7,386 bases of DNA from Chryseobacterium gleum. Its GTDB lineage: Bacteria > Bacteroidota > Bacteroidia > UBA10329. Each line of letters opens with the position of its first letter. Within the stretch, counting starts at the first letter, position 1. The notes under the pieces were generated by a model. The model searched no databases and was not told the origin of the DNA. It saw only the letters and a list, made by a program, of their open reading frames with translations. Below, in pieces: positions 1-5,885 of this stretch. The stretch covers positions 1 through 7,386 of the forward strand of contig CAMCFW010000098.1 of the NCBI GenBank assembly GCA_945874195.1. Reading direction: 5' to 3'. The translations under genes were made by a program, and so were the position numbers.

Positions 1-181
1 TCAAAACAAGTTCCAGAAGGATCAGGAAGATGAAGCCGGGAATGAAATACACCGTTGGGTCGTTGGCCAGCCCTTGGGTATTGAGGTTCTGAAATATTTC
101 TGAAAGGCTTTGCATCTGATTTTCGAATAAAGTTAACTGGTCGTTACCAAAAAAAGAATGACCGACATCATTACTGATCAT
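1..181 (-). CDS. N-terminal fragment of a membrane protein, possibly sterol desaturase/fatty acid hydroxylase family
   Basis: An open frame on the minus strand starts at the ATG at 181-179 and runs off the left edge, giving 60 residues. It begins MISNDVGHSF. Residues 1-40 are polar, and about residues 43-60 (YFIPGFIFLILLELVL) form a clear transmembrane segment that includes a glutamate. An 'IP-hydrophobic-LLE' first membrane helix is reminiscent of bacterial sterol desaturase/fatty acid hydroxylase proteins (di-iron membrane enzymes with His boxes), but the diagnostic histidines would lie outside the window, so this family call is tentative. The start overlaps the 3' end of the preceding reductase gene by 11 bases, which suggests co-transcription and translational coupling. 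A second in-frame ATG at 115-113 (residue 23, MQSLSEIF) is an equally possible start. A run of seven T on the coding strand lies at codons 10-12. I am confident that this is a coding N-terminus and only moderately confident of the family. Confidence 0.5.
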   Translation of the reverse strand, partial: MISNDVGHSFFGNDQLTLFENQMQSLSEIFQNLNTQGLANDPTVYFIPGFIFLILLELVL

Positions 182-998
182 TGAATACTGAATTGGCCTT
201 GTTCTCAATTGGAGGCATCAATGGGGTAAAAATCGATTCACCACCATCAACCGCCAAATTCACTCCGGTGATGAAGGTGGCCGCAGGCGAAGCGAGGAAG
301 ACAACGGCCGCAGCCACTTCGGCCCCGGTGCCCAATCGGAAATGCTGGTTGTTCTTCCCGTATCCGCGCACGTATTCCTGAAATTCAGGTGCATAGGTTT
401 CCAATCCGCTCGATTCAATAGTACCAGGCGAAATGCTGTTTACCCGCACGCCATACTTGCCCCATTCGTTGGCCAAACTCATGGTCAGATTCTGCACGCC
501 AGCCCTTGCCGCTGCCGAATGTGCCAACATGGGAAATCCATTTCGATTGTCCATTGTGATGTTGACGACCGACCCGCCATGCTTGGACATGGACCGATTG
601 AACACTTCCTGAGTAAGGAAAAACGTTCCGGTTAGGTTGGTCTCGATAACCGCGTGCCATCCTTTCCGGTTGATGAATTCGGCTGGCGAAGGGAATTGGC
701 CGCCACCGTTGTTCACCAACACATCGATCCGTCCATATTTTTCGATGGCCGCGCTCACGCAGTTCTTGATGCTTTCCTCATCGCGTATATTGCATTCTAA
801 GGCAATGGCCTCCGCCCCTTCAGTTTTCAACACCTTCAGGCCAGCGGTCAACTTATCGCTGTTTCTGCTGGCGATGACCACGTTCGCTCCCAACTGACAG
901 AATTCCCGTGCGATGCGAAGCCCGATTCCTGTGCCTCCGCCCGTGATGAGCACGGTCTGATCTTTGAAAAGGTCTTGTTTAAAAATGGTGTTTATCAT
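171..998 (-). CDS. SDR-family oxidoreductase, PECR-like (trans-2-enoyl-CoA reductase-like)
   Basis: A 275-residue classical-length short-chain dehydrogenase/reductase with a Rossmann fold. The cofactor loop TGGGTGIG is at 19-26 and NNGGG (the NNAG equivalent) at 96-100. R45 after beta-2 (ASR) favours NADP(H). The structural Asn of the tetrad is N121 (ETNLTGTF), and the C-terminal part has the FITG...VDGG signature at 242-253. From memory, NNGGGQF, SPAE, KGWHAV, ETNLTGTF and HSAAARAGV match human peroxisomal trans-2-enoyl-CoA reductase (PECR) very closely. That enzyme reduces medium- to long-chain 2-enoyl-CoA with NADPH. The canonical YxxxK pair is replaced by S161xxxR165, as in PECR, so this is a family trait rather than decay. 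The start ATG lies one base after the TAG stop of the glycosyltransferase gene (TAGCATG), and the 3' end overlaps the next gene, so it sits inside an operon. A role in acyl-chain reduction is likely; the exact substrate is unknown. Confidence 0.88.
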   Translation of the reverse strand: MINTIFKQDLFKDQTVLITGGGTGIGLRIAREFCQLGANVVIASRNSDKLTAGLKVLKTEGAEAIALECNIRDEESIKNCVSAAIEKYGRIDVLVNNGGGQFPSPAEFINRKGWHAVIETNLTGTFFLTQEVFNRSMSKHGGSVVNITMDNRNGFPMLAHSAAARAGVQNLTMSLANEWGKYGVRVNSISPGTIESSGLETYAPEFQEYVRGYGKNNQHFRLGTGAEVAAAVVFLASPAATFITGVNLAVDGGESIFTPLMPPIENKANSVFNDQ

Positions 999-999
999 G

Positions 1000-2274
1000 C
1001 TAGTTGATCGCTTGTAGAATTAATTCGGCAAATCTCCGAGTTTGATTTCGCCTTGTGAATGTACGGTCATTCAGCTGCGTACGTTCGTAGAAGGTCGGGT
1101 TTTCAAAGGCCTGTTCAAAGTAATGGCAGACTTCCAGCGGCTTGGAACAGATCGAAGCATTCGGTCTGTTGGACAAGATGCCTTCTAAGGGTCCTTGGTC
1201 GTTCTCCACCATCAGAATCGGTCGTCCACTGGCCATATAGTCGAACACCTTCGCATAGATCTGATGCTTTTCGGGCGTGGCCACCAACAACTGAACATGG
1301 CTTGAAGCCAACTCTGAAAGCATCTGTTCGTGAGGCAACTTATCTATAAAGTTAACCTTGGCTTTTCCAGCTGCCGCCTTTATCCGATTGATCTGCGCGG
1401 GATAAAAGTTCAGTCCGTAGAAATTGACATCGATTTCTTTTTCGGGATGTTTTTCGAGAAAGAGGTTCAGTCCTTTCAAGAACGTTTCCACCTTCTGAAA
1501 ATAGTACAGCGTTCCGGCATGAGCCACACTGAAGCGTTGTTTCAATTCAGGTTGAACCTTTAGGTCGAATTTCTCTTCAAAATACCCATTGTAGATCACT
1601 GGAATGTCGGTTTCGTTCCGTCCGGTCAGTTTGGCCAAGCGTTCAGAAAAACTAGGGGCTGCGGTTGTAAGCAACATGGCGGTCGAAACTACTTTCTTCT
1701 CCACGTTCCGTTGAACCGATCGTTGGATGAGTCCATAGAATTTGGCGTCATCCCAACGGTAATTTGTGCTCCAACCGTCACGATAATCTCCTATCCAAGG
1801 GGTGTTGAATTCGTGGCTAAGTTCAGCTGCATATCGGAATAGGACGAACGGTTCTCCACATGCAATGATCACATCAACCTTGTTCTTCAACAGATACTTT
1901 CGCGCTTGCTCAAGAATTGTCCGTTTGTTGTCTGAGGATGCAAGGTGATGCTCGGTGAGCAGTTGCCATACCGACAGGGTCTTTCGTAGCAGCACGGATG
2001 GAAGATCGGTTCTGGAAATGAGATGGTCTCGCTTGCTCGGATGAAATGGCGCGCGGATAACCCGACCGAAAGTGGAAGTTTCCTCAGTCACATTCTTATT
2101 GACGCTTGGCAGATTGCAATCGTCCGGTCCTTTGATCTCGCGATCCCAATGTCGCGTCACTACCACGGGATCTAGCCCGAATTCGCGGAAATACTTGAAC
2201 CACGAATAAGGCCGTTGCCCTCCAATAGAATTGTATGGCGGGAAATCGTAAGCTAGGATCAGTGCTTTTTTCAA
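1000..2274 (-). CDS. GT-B glycosyltransferase, GT4-like
   Basis: A 424-residue protein with a two-domain GT-B glycosyltransferase layout, transferring a sugar from an activated donor to a glycan or lipid acceptor in the cytoplasm or at the inner membrane face. The N-terminal domain opens with MKKALILAYDFPP (1-13), the usual first beta-strand, followed by GGQRPYSWFKYF (18-29). DYRDGW is at 163-168 and a YNGY linker-type motif at 228-231. The C-terminal domain starts with AHAGTLYY (251-258), and the donor-site region AKVFDYMASGRPIL is at 341-354, matching the GT4 pattern of an acidic residue followed by GxP. Donor and acceptor cannot be read from the sequence. Translation begins at TTG (2274-2272); an in-frame TAA lies 15 bases upstream and there is no ATG or GTG in between, so TTG is the only sensible start. 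It sits 22 bases after the acyltransferase gene and one base before the SDR gene. Confidence 0.87.
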   Translation of the reverse strand: MKKALILAYDFPPYNSIGGQRPYSWFKYFREFGLDPVVVTRHWDREIKGPDDCNLPSVNKNVTEETSTFGRVIRAPFHPSKRDHLISRTDLPSVLLRKTLSVWQLLTEHHLASSDNKRTILEQARKYLLKNKVDVIIACGEPFVLFRYAAELSHEFNTPWIGDYRDGWSTNYRWDDAKFYGLIQRSVQRNVEKKVVSTAMLLTTAAPSFSERLAKLTGRNETDIPVIYNGYFEEKFDLKVQPELKQRFSVAHAGTLYYFQKVETFLKGLNLFLEKHPEKEIDVNFYGLNFYPAQINRIKAAAGKAKVNFIDKLPHEQMLSELASSHVQLLVATPEKHQIYAKVFDYMASGRPILMVENDQGPLEGILSNRPNASICSKPLEVCHYFEQAFENPTFYERTQLNDRTFTRRNQTRRFAELILQAIN

Positions 2275-2297
2275 CGTGCGCTGGAGTACTTATTCAT
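2271..2297 (-). other. Possible 8-codon coupling mini-ORF between acyltransferase and glycosyltransferase genes
   Basis: An ATG overlaps the TAA stop of the GNAT gene (TAATG) and opens a frame of eight codons (MNKYSSAR). Its TGA stop overlaps the TTG start of the glycosyltransferase gene (TTGA). This tiles the 22-base gap exactly and could pass terminating ribosomes to the weak TTG start. The arrangement is directly visible; a function is inference and it may be chance. Confidence 0.25.
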
Positions 2298-3307
2298 TAA
2301 AGAGAATCGTGATCGTAGGTGGTCATGCACCAGTCGGAAGGTGATGAAAACTCCTTCATCCGTTCTTCCGAACTGAAAAGAATGAATGGCACGCGTTCTT
2401 TAAGCGGGCCAAAACTGAAGGGATTGTTTATGAAACCGAGTTGTTTCAGAATGTTTGCGTCCGTTCCGTTTTCCTGACAGAATGATATGATGCCTTTGAA
2501 TCCCTTTTTTGCCACTTCCGAACTCAAGAATGCAATCATTTTTTTGCCCGATGCGAGCTGGTGTAGGTAAATATCGAACAGCACCAGTTTGTCATCGTCA
2601 ACATAAAAGATGATGTAACTATGAGCATCGTCATTCAACCGCAACGCTAAATATTTGTGATTCGGATTTTGCAGACGCCAACGGATCTGTTCGGCTTTGC
2701 GAAGCCCTTTGGCTTTGGCGAGTAGTTGCGGTCTCGAGGCATCGAGGCCGCCATCCAATGCTGCAAGGGCAGTGGTCACTTTTACTTCCTTTCGCAAAGA
2801 ATCGGGGCCTTTCGAGAACTTACAGAGAATGGCGGGTTTGAAATAGTATCTGAAATCGAAGAGCCGTTTCCAACCGAATTTTAGAAAACCAGGGGTAGAT
2901 TGGCCACCTCCGAACCCTATGACAAAAAACTTGTTCTCGGACTTCAATTCCTGATAACAGCGCAAGGCGAGTTTTTGAAAAAGCCCGCGTCTCCGGTGCA
3001 AGGAATGCGTCATCGTGTCGCACGATTGATAGATGGTTGTGGCCACCCCGTTAAGTTCAAAAACCTGCGGAATTACGCCATAGTAACCACCAACGACCCC
3101 CGTAAAATTATCTACCGCTATGAATCCGATAAAACTTCCGGCCGGATTCTGAATGTACTTCCATCTGAAATAATCGATATCGGCATCCATTCCGAAGCAA
3201 TCGTTCATCAATGGAATGAGCAATGCAAAATCATCTGCCCCGATCTTTCGAACGTCATACGCGAAATCTTCGGGTCGTTTCAAATATTTTTCTGGCTTTT
3301 CAGACAT
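2297..3307 (-). CDS. GNAT-family acyltransferase, apparently with two GNAT-like halves
   Basis: 336 residues from the ATG at 3307-3305 (MSEKPEKYL). An upstream in-frame ATG at 3370 would add 21 residues and a 71-base overlap with the deacetylase gene. The 3307 start gives the compact ATGTCTGA overlap of 8 bases and is preferred. The first half looks like a GNAT domain: YFRWKYIQNP at 46-55, a beta-hairpin 'GVVGGYYGVIPQ', then MTHSLHRRRGLFQKLA (about 99-114), which is the acetyl-CoA-binding motif A (R/Q-x-x-G-x-G/F type). FLKFGW follows near 141-146. The second half begins with IRWRLQNP (208-215), echoing the first domain, and contains a short beta-rich fold ending KQLGFINNP. Such proteins are frequent in exopolysaccharide clusters, where they are presumed to acylate amino sugars or other amines. 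Acceptor and acyl donor are unknown. It is the second gene of the operon. Confidence 0.75.
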   Translation of the reverse strand: MSEKPEKYLKRPEDFAYDVRKIGADDFALLIPLMNDCFGMDADIDYFRWKYIQNPAGSFIGFIAVDNFTGVVGGYYGVIPQVFELNGVATTIYQSCDTMTHSLHRRRGLFQKLALRCYQELKSENKFFVIGFGGGQSTPGFLKFGWKRLFDFRYYFKPAILCKFSKGPDSLRKEVKVTTALAALDGGLDASRPQLLAKAKGLRKAEQIRWRLQNPNHKYLALRLNDDAHSYIIFYVDDDKLVLFDIYLHQLASGKKMIAFLSSEVAKKGFKGIISFCQENGTDANILKQLGFINNPFSFGPLKERVPFILFSSEERMKEFSSPSDWCMTTYDHDSL

Positions 3308-4283
3308 ACTTGCGAAGCTTTTTGTGGAATTGTTCCATACGTAGAACCATTTGTGGAAATGGCTCAGCAATTAAATTGATCCTAGAAATGGGTAAAGGGC
3401 CGTTTTCTCTTATCAGAGGCATTATGTTCAATTCGTCATTCGCATAGAGAACGAATTTATGGTCTGAGTTTGAAATGACCGAATCGGCAAGCGCACCCGT
3501 CTGTCCATTGGGAAGTGCCAAAACCGTCACCTTCTTTCCAATTTCCGTTTCTATTTCGGCCTTGGCCTGCAGAATCTCCTTCCTCAAAACATCCTTATCG
3601 CGAATGGTTCCCAGCGCATCGTGGTGATACGTGTGGCAACCGATCTCGACCCCGTTTGCCGCACAATCGCGAATCTCATCCCAGTTCATCATCCGAACAT
3701 CGGTCGCGATTCCCATCTTTCCTTGAAGTTGATCAAGCCATGCCGTACGAGGCGCTCGTTCCATGCTTAGCAGAGTCTTGAATGTGTCGATGTAGAACGG
3801 CATCCAAGAACCGTTGAACTGCTGGATTCCAATCTTTCTTCCTTCAAATTCCAGTTCAAGATCAATAGCGTTCAATCGGCAATGCTCGAAGATGATATTT
3901 AGCCGCTCTGTCCAAATGATGGAGTTCGTGTCGGCACAGGCATTCACCACGTTATGATTGCTAGGCAACCCATGTTTTACCAACAATGGCAGGGCATGCT
4001 CGTAAAAATCGCGATAGCCATCGTCAAAACTGAGAATAAGGAGAGGTTTTTTCGGTTCGGAGCCGGAAACTTCTTCAAGTTCGTTGAAGGCGATCAGGTG
4101 GTAGTTCTTCTTCACATAAGACAGAAGTTGGTCGAACGTCTTGGGTCTGATCGGATTCCAGAAATAGTTTCGTTCGTCTGAAATGCGATGCAGACTGAGT
4201 ACGGTCAATCGATTCGCTTTCCTCGAACGTAAAAGAGATGAAACTCCAATGGAATGAAGGCTATGGAAAATTAGGTCTTTCAA
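3300..4283 (-). CDS. NodB-homology polysaccharide deacetylase family protein
   Basis: A 327-residue carbohydrate esterase 4-type enzyme that would remove N-acetyl (or other acyl) groups from an amino-sugar polymer or glycolipid using a bound metal. Motif 1 is SFDDGY at 85-90 (catalytic base D87 and metal ligand D88). Motif 2 is HTYHH at 217-221 (metal ligands H217 and H221). A motif 3 equivalent, LALPNG, is at 255-260. Between motifs 1 and 2 there are about 130 residues instead of the usual roughly 50. The extra segment includes IIWTERLNIIF (122-132), a 'W..RL' insertion I know from polysaccharide-cluster deacetylases. There is no signal peptide: the N-terminus (MKDLIFHSLHSIGVSSLL) is only weakly hydrophobic, so action in the cytoplasm or at the membrane is likely. 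The start codon is TTG (4283-4281); an in-frame TGA lies a short way upstream and no ATG is available. It is the first gene of the five-gene operon, behind a promoter-like box at 4303-4310. Confidence 0.85.
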   Translation of the reverse strand: MKDLIFHSLHSIGVSSLLRSRKANRLTVLSLHRISDERNYFWNPIRPKTFDQLLSYVKKNYHLIAFNELEEVSGSEPKKPLLILSFDDGYRDFYEHALPLLVKHGLPSNHNVVNACADTNSIIWTERLNIIFEHCRLNAIDLELEFEGRKIGIQQFNGSWMPFYIDTFKTLLSMERAPRTAWLDQLQGKMGIATDVRMMNWDEIRDCAANGVEIGCHTYHHDALGTIRDKDVLRKEILQAKAEIETEIGKKVTVLALPNGQTGALADSVISNSDHKFVLYANDELNIMPLIRENGPLPISRINLIAEPFPQMVLRMEQFHKKLRKYV

Positions 4284-4293
4284 CTTCAGGATC

Positions 4294-4319
4294 GAACAGT
4301 CTCAAATATAGAGATGTTC
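4294..4319 (-). repeat. Imperfect inverted repeat with the -7 box in its loop
   Basis: Read on the minus strand, GAACA-TCTC (4319-4311) can pair with GAGA-C-TGTTC (4303-4294 region, one bulged C), leaving the loop TATATTT. That gives nine base pairs with one bulge. The loop is almost exactly the -7 promoter element. It could be an operator, or a weak hairpin just after the lipoprotein stop codon. There is no following T run, so it does not look like an intrinsic terminator. Confidence 0.4.
4303..4310 (-). promoter_or_regulatory. Bacteroidota -7 promoter element before the deacetylase operon
   Basis: TATATTTG on the minus strand is a full match to the Bacteroidota -7 consensus TAnnTTTG. It lies 19 bases upstream of the TTG start of the deacetylase gene and inside the 36-base gap after the lipoprotein gene. 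I see no good -33 TTG at 17-23 bases further upstream, so the strength is uncertain. It would give the five-gene operon its own transcript. Confidence 0.55.
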
Positions 4320-5774
4320 TCATTCCTGACGTTCGTAGGCACCCAGATCCGGTTTTGGCCCGAATACCCTTGAATTTCCTATTACGTCTGAAAATAGACT
4401 CGCATCGTTAGTAATGGATACCTTTCCAACATTAAAAGCAGCAGAAAGTGTATCCAGATCAAAGTTCTGATCGCTTGGGTCTACAAATTCGGGATTCTCA
4501 TTATAGATCATCTCATGAAATTCGGCCACATTGCTGATGTCGATAGGATCTTCTTCGTCAAAATCCAGTTTCATCAGGCAGTTGTCAAACTCGAAATTGA
4601 AGGTGGATGCCACATTCCTATCCAGACCAAGTTCGGTCGGGTTGTTTCCATAAATGATGCAGTTTCCAAAATAGGCCCTATTCAAATTATAGGTAAAAAC
4701 CGATCCATCGGCCTCAATCCAATTGTTGAGTAGGAGGGCAGGGGTTTGGCGATTGCCATTCACCCAATAATTTCCGAAGGTGCAATGAATGAACTCATAG
4801 TTTCCGCCTCTGGTCAAAGCTGCAGAATACTGTCCTGCGTTTCCAAAGACACAATTCTTGGCTTCAATTGAGCCTTCTATCGATAGAATTGAAAGTCCGG
4901 CCATATTCTCGATGATGGTATTTTCCATCGTGAGATTCGGATTGCTATTGGCCTGCAACGAATCCACCCTGACACCAATGTTCCCATTCTTGATAAGCGC
5001 CCCGTTTATCACGTTGTTCAGGCTGCCGGCATAAAGCCATATCGTATTCCATTCGCCAGCCTGATCTTCGTAAAAATCATCGAGCCTGTCGCTTGCAAAG
5101 ATCACCTGATTCTGTGGCGTGCCATTTACAATGAGCGTTCCGCCCTCGTCCACAATAATGCCCGAACTATGATGACTGTAAACCCTTGTACCGGCCTCGA
5201 TCGTTAACGTACAACCTTCAGGTACCACGGCCCATCCGTAGATCACATGGGGTTCTGCCGGAGTCCAGGTAATGTTGCAATCGAGAAAACGATAAGGCCC
5301 GATCGGATTGTCGAACACGTTCGGATAGATGAAATCGGCATCCCAACCGAAGGCCACCAGATCAACGTCCTGAATTACTCCATCGGTGTTGAAAACCACA
5401 CTGTCGGTGACGATGGCAGGATCGTTGAAGTTGTTCGGATCCAGCGTTACGTCCACGAAAACGAACAACGAATCCTTTCCTGGAATGGTGATGTTGCTGA
5501 AAGCCACTCCCAAGTTTCCATCCACATTCATCCTATACTTGGATTGTGTTCCACCTGCGAGCATGATGGACGAAATGGTCACTTCATCGCTGTTCCTATT
5601 GTATATTTTAAATTGCCGTGTTACCGAACCGATGGTGGTGAACACGGTATCGAAGATGACCGTATCCACCGAAAAGTCCAGCGCACCGTCAGAATTAAAT
5701 ACATCCTTTTTGCAGCTGGAACTGAAAAGTGTGAGGACAAACAGCGTTGGGGCAAGCCAAAAGAGATGTTTCAT
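4320..5774 (-). CDS. Lipoprotein with right-handed parallel beta-helix (choice-of-anchor Q-like)
   Basis: 484 residues. The N-terminus (MKH, then a hydrophobic LFWLAPTLFVLTLF, then SSSC with C21) is a lipoprotein signal peptide. The mature protein starts CKKD, a lysine-rich start of the kind that can direct Bacteroidota lipoproteins to the surface. Residues about 33-150 form a beta-rich, Ig-like domain (FKIYNRNSDEVTISSIMLAG, then a second strand set ending VAFGWDADFIYP). From about 160 to 430 there are short strand-turn repeats rich in N and G (for example NGALIKNGNIGVRV, MENTIIENMAG, NCVFGNAG, HCTFGNY, NCIIYGNN), typical of a pectate-lyase-like beta-helix. The tail NPEFVDPSDQNFDL (427-440) and PDLGAYERQE (475-484) is the usual end of choice-of-anchor Q beta-helix proteins. 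No catalytic residues are evident; it could bind or cleave a polysaccharide at the outer membrane, but this is inference. It is transcribed alone, divergently from rpmE2. Confidence 0.85.
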   Translation of the reverse strand: MKHLFWLAPTLFVLTLFSSSCKKDVFNSDGALDFSVDTVIFDTVFTTIGSVTRQFKIYNRNSDEVTISSIMLAGGTQSKYRMNVDGNLGVAFSNITIPGKDSLFVFVDVTLDPNNFNDPAIVTDSVVFNTDGVIQDVDLVAFGWDADFIYPNVFDNPIGPYRFLDCNITWTPAEPHVIYGWAVVPEGCTLTIEAGTRVYSHHSSGIIVDEGGTLIVNGTPQNQVIFASDRLDDFYEDQAGEWNTIWLYAGSLNNVINGALIKNGNIGVRVDSLQANSNPNLTMENTIIENMAGLSILSIEGSIEAKNCVFGNAGQYSAALTRGGNYEFIHCTFGNYWVNGNRQTPALLLNNWIEADGSVFTYNLNRAYFGNCIIYGNNPTELGLDRNVASTFNFEFDNCLMKLDFDEEDPIDISNVAEFHEMIYNENPEFVDPSDQNFDLDTLSAAFNVGKVSITNDASLFSDVIGNSRVFGPKPDLGAYERQE

Positions 5775-5781
5775 GTGCTGG

Positions 5782-5789
5782 CAAATATA
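5782..5789 (-). promoter_or_regulatory. Bacteroidota -7 promoter element before the lipoprotein gene
   Basis: TATATTTG on the minus strand fully matches TAnnTTTG and is the same octamer as the box before the deacetylase operon. TCTG, a 3-of-4 match to the -33 element TTTG, lies exactly 19 bases upstream (5812-5809). Only seven bases separate the box from the ATG at 5774, so the transcript would have almost no leader. Confidence 0.5.
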
Positions 5790-5806
5790 CTGAAGGCCGT
5801 ATTACG

Positions 5807-5874
5807 TTCAGAATGATTGAAAATTGTATGCACCAGAAAAGAAGCTTTTGTTTATCTTTGCGCTCCATTCTGAA
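5807..5874. repeat. 9-base inverted repeat spanning the divergent promoter region
   Basis: TTCAGAATG at 5807-5815 and its exact reverse complement CATTCTGAA at 5866-5874 are separated by 50 bases. The left arm covers the -33 area of the lipoprotein promoter. The right arm covers the expected start region and leader of rpmE2. The arms could be operator half sites for one regulator, or chance: I estimate a random 9-base pair of this kind in about 110 bases at a few per cent. Confidence 0.35.
5853..5860 (+). promoter_or_regulatory. Bacteroidota -7 promoter element before rpmE2
   Basis: TATCTTTG is a full match to TAnnTTTG and lies 25 bases before the rpmE2 ATG, which predicts a leader of roughly 20 bases. 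No convincing -33 TTG is found at the usual spacing; the nearest TTG (5824-5826) is 26 bases away. Confidence 0.6.
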
Positions 5875-5885
5875 AAAAGCATAAA

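Noticed and set aside
3308..3370. Upstream ATG that would lengthen the acyltransferase by 21 residues
   Set aside because: It would give a 71-base overlap with the deacetylase gene, and the added residues do not resemble the family. The ATG at 3307 gives a compact 8-base overlap.
2900..3379. 159-codon open frame on the plus strand opposite the acyltransferase and deacetylase genes
   Set aside because: It lies antisense to two well-supported genes, its translation resembles no protein family, and it has no promoter or start context of its own.
5247..5816. 189-codon open frame on the plus strand opposite the lipoprotein gene
   Set aside because: The opposite strand encodes a full lipoprotein with signal peptide and beta-helix tail. 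The plus-strand translation looks like a mirror frame and extends into the promoter region.
5837..5849. Small hairpin AAAAG-AAG-CTTTT upstream of rpmE2
   Set aside because: Only five weak base pairs with a three-base loop, and no supporting context.
5775..5885. Zur (zinc uptake regulator) operator before the type B L31 gene
   Set aside because: Type B L31 is zinc-controlled in some bacteria, but no palindrome resembling known Zur boxes is visible here. The 9-base repeat has a 50-base spacer and a different sequence.
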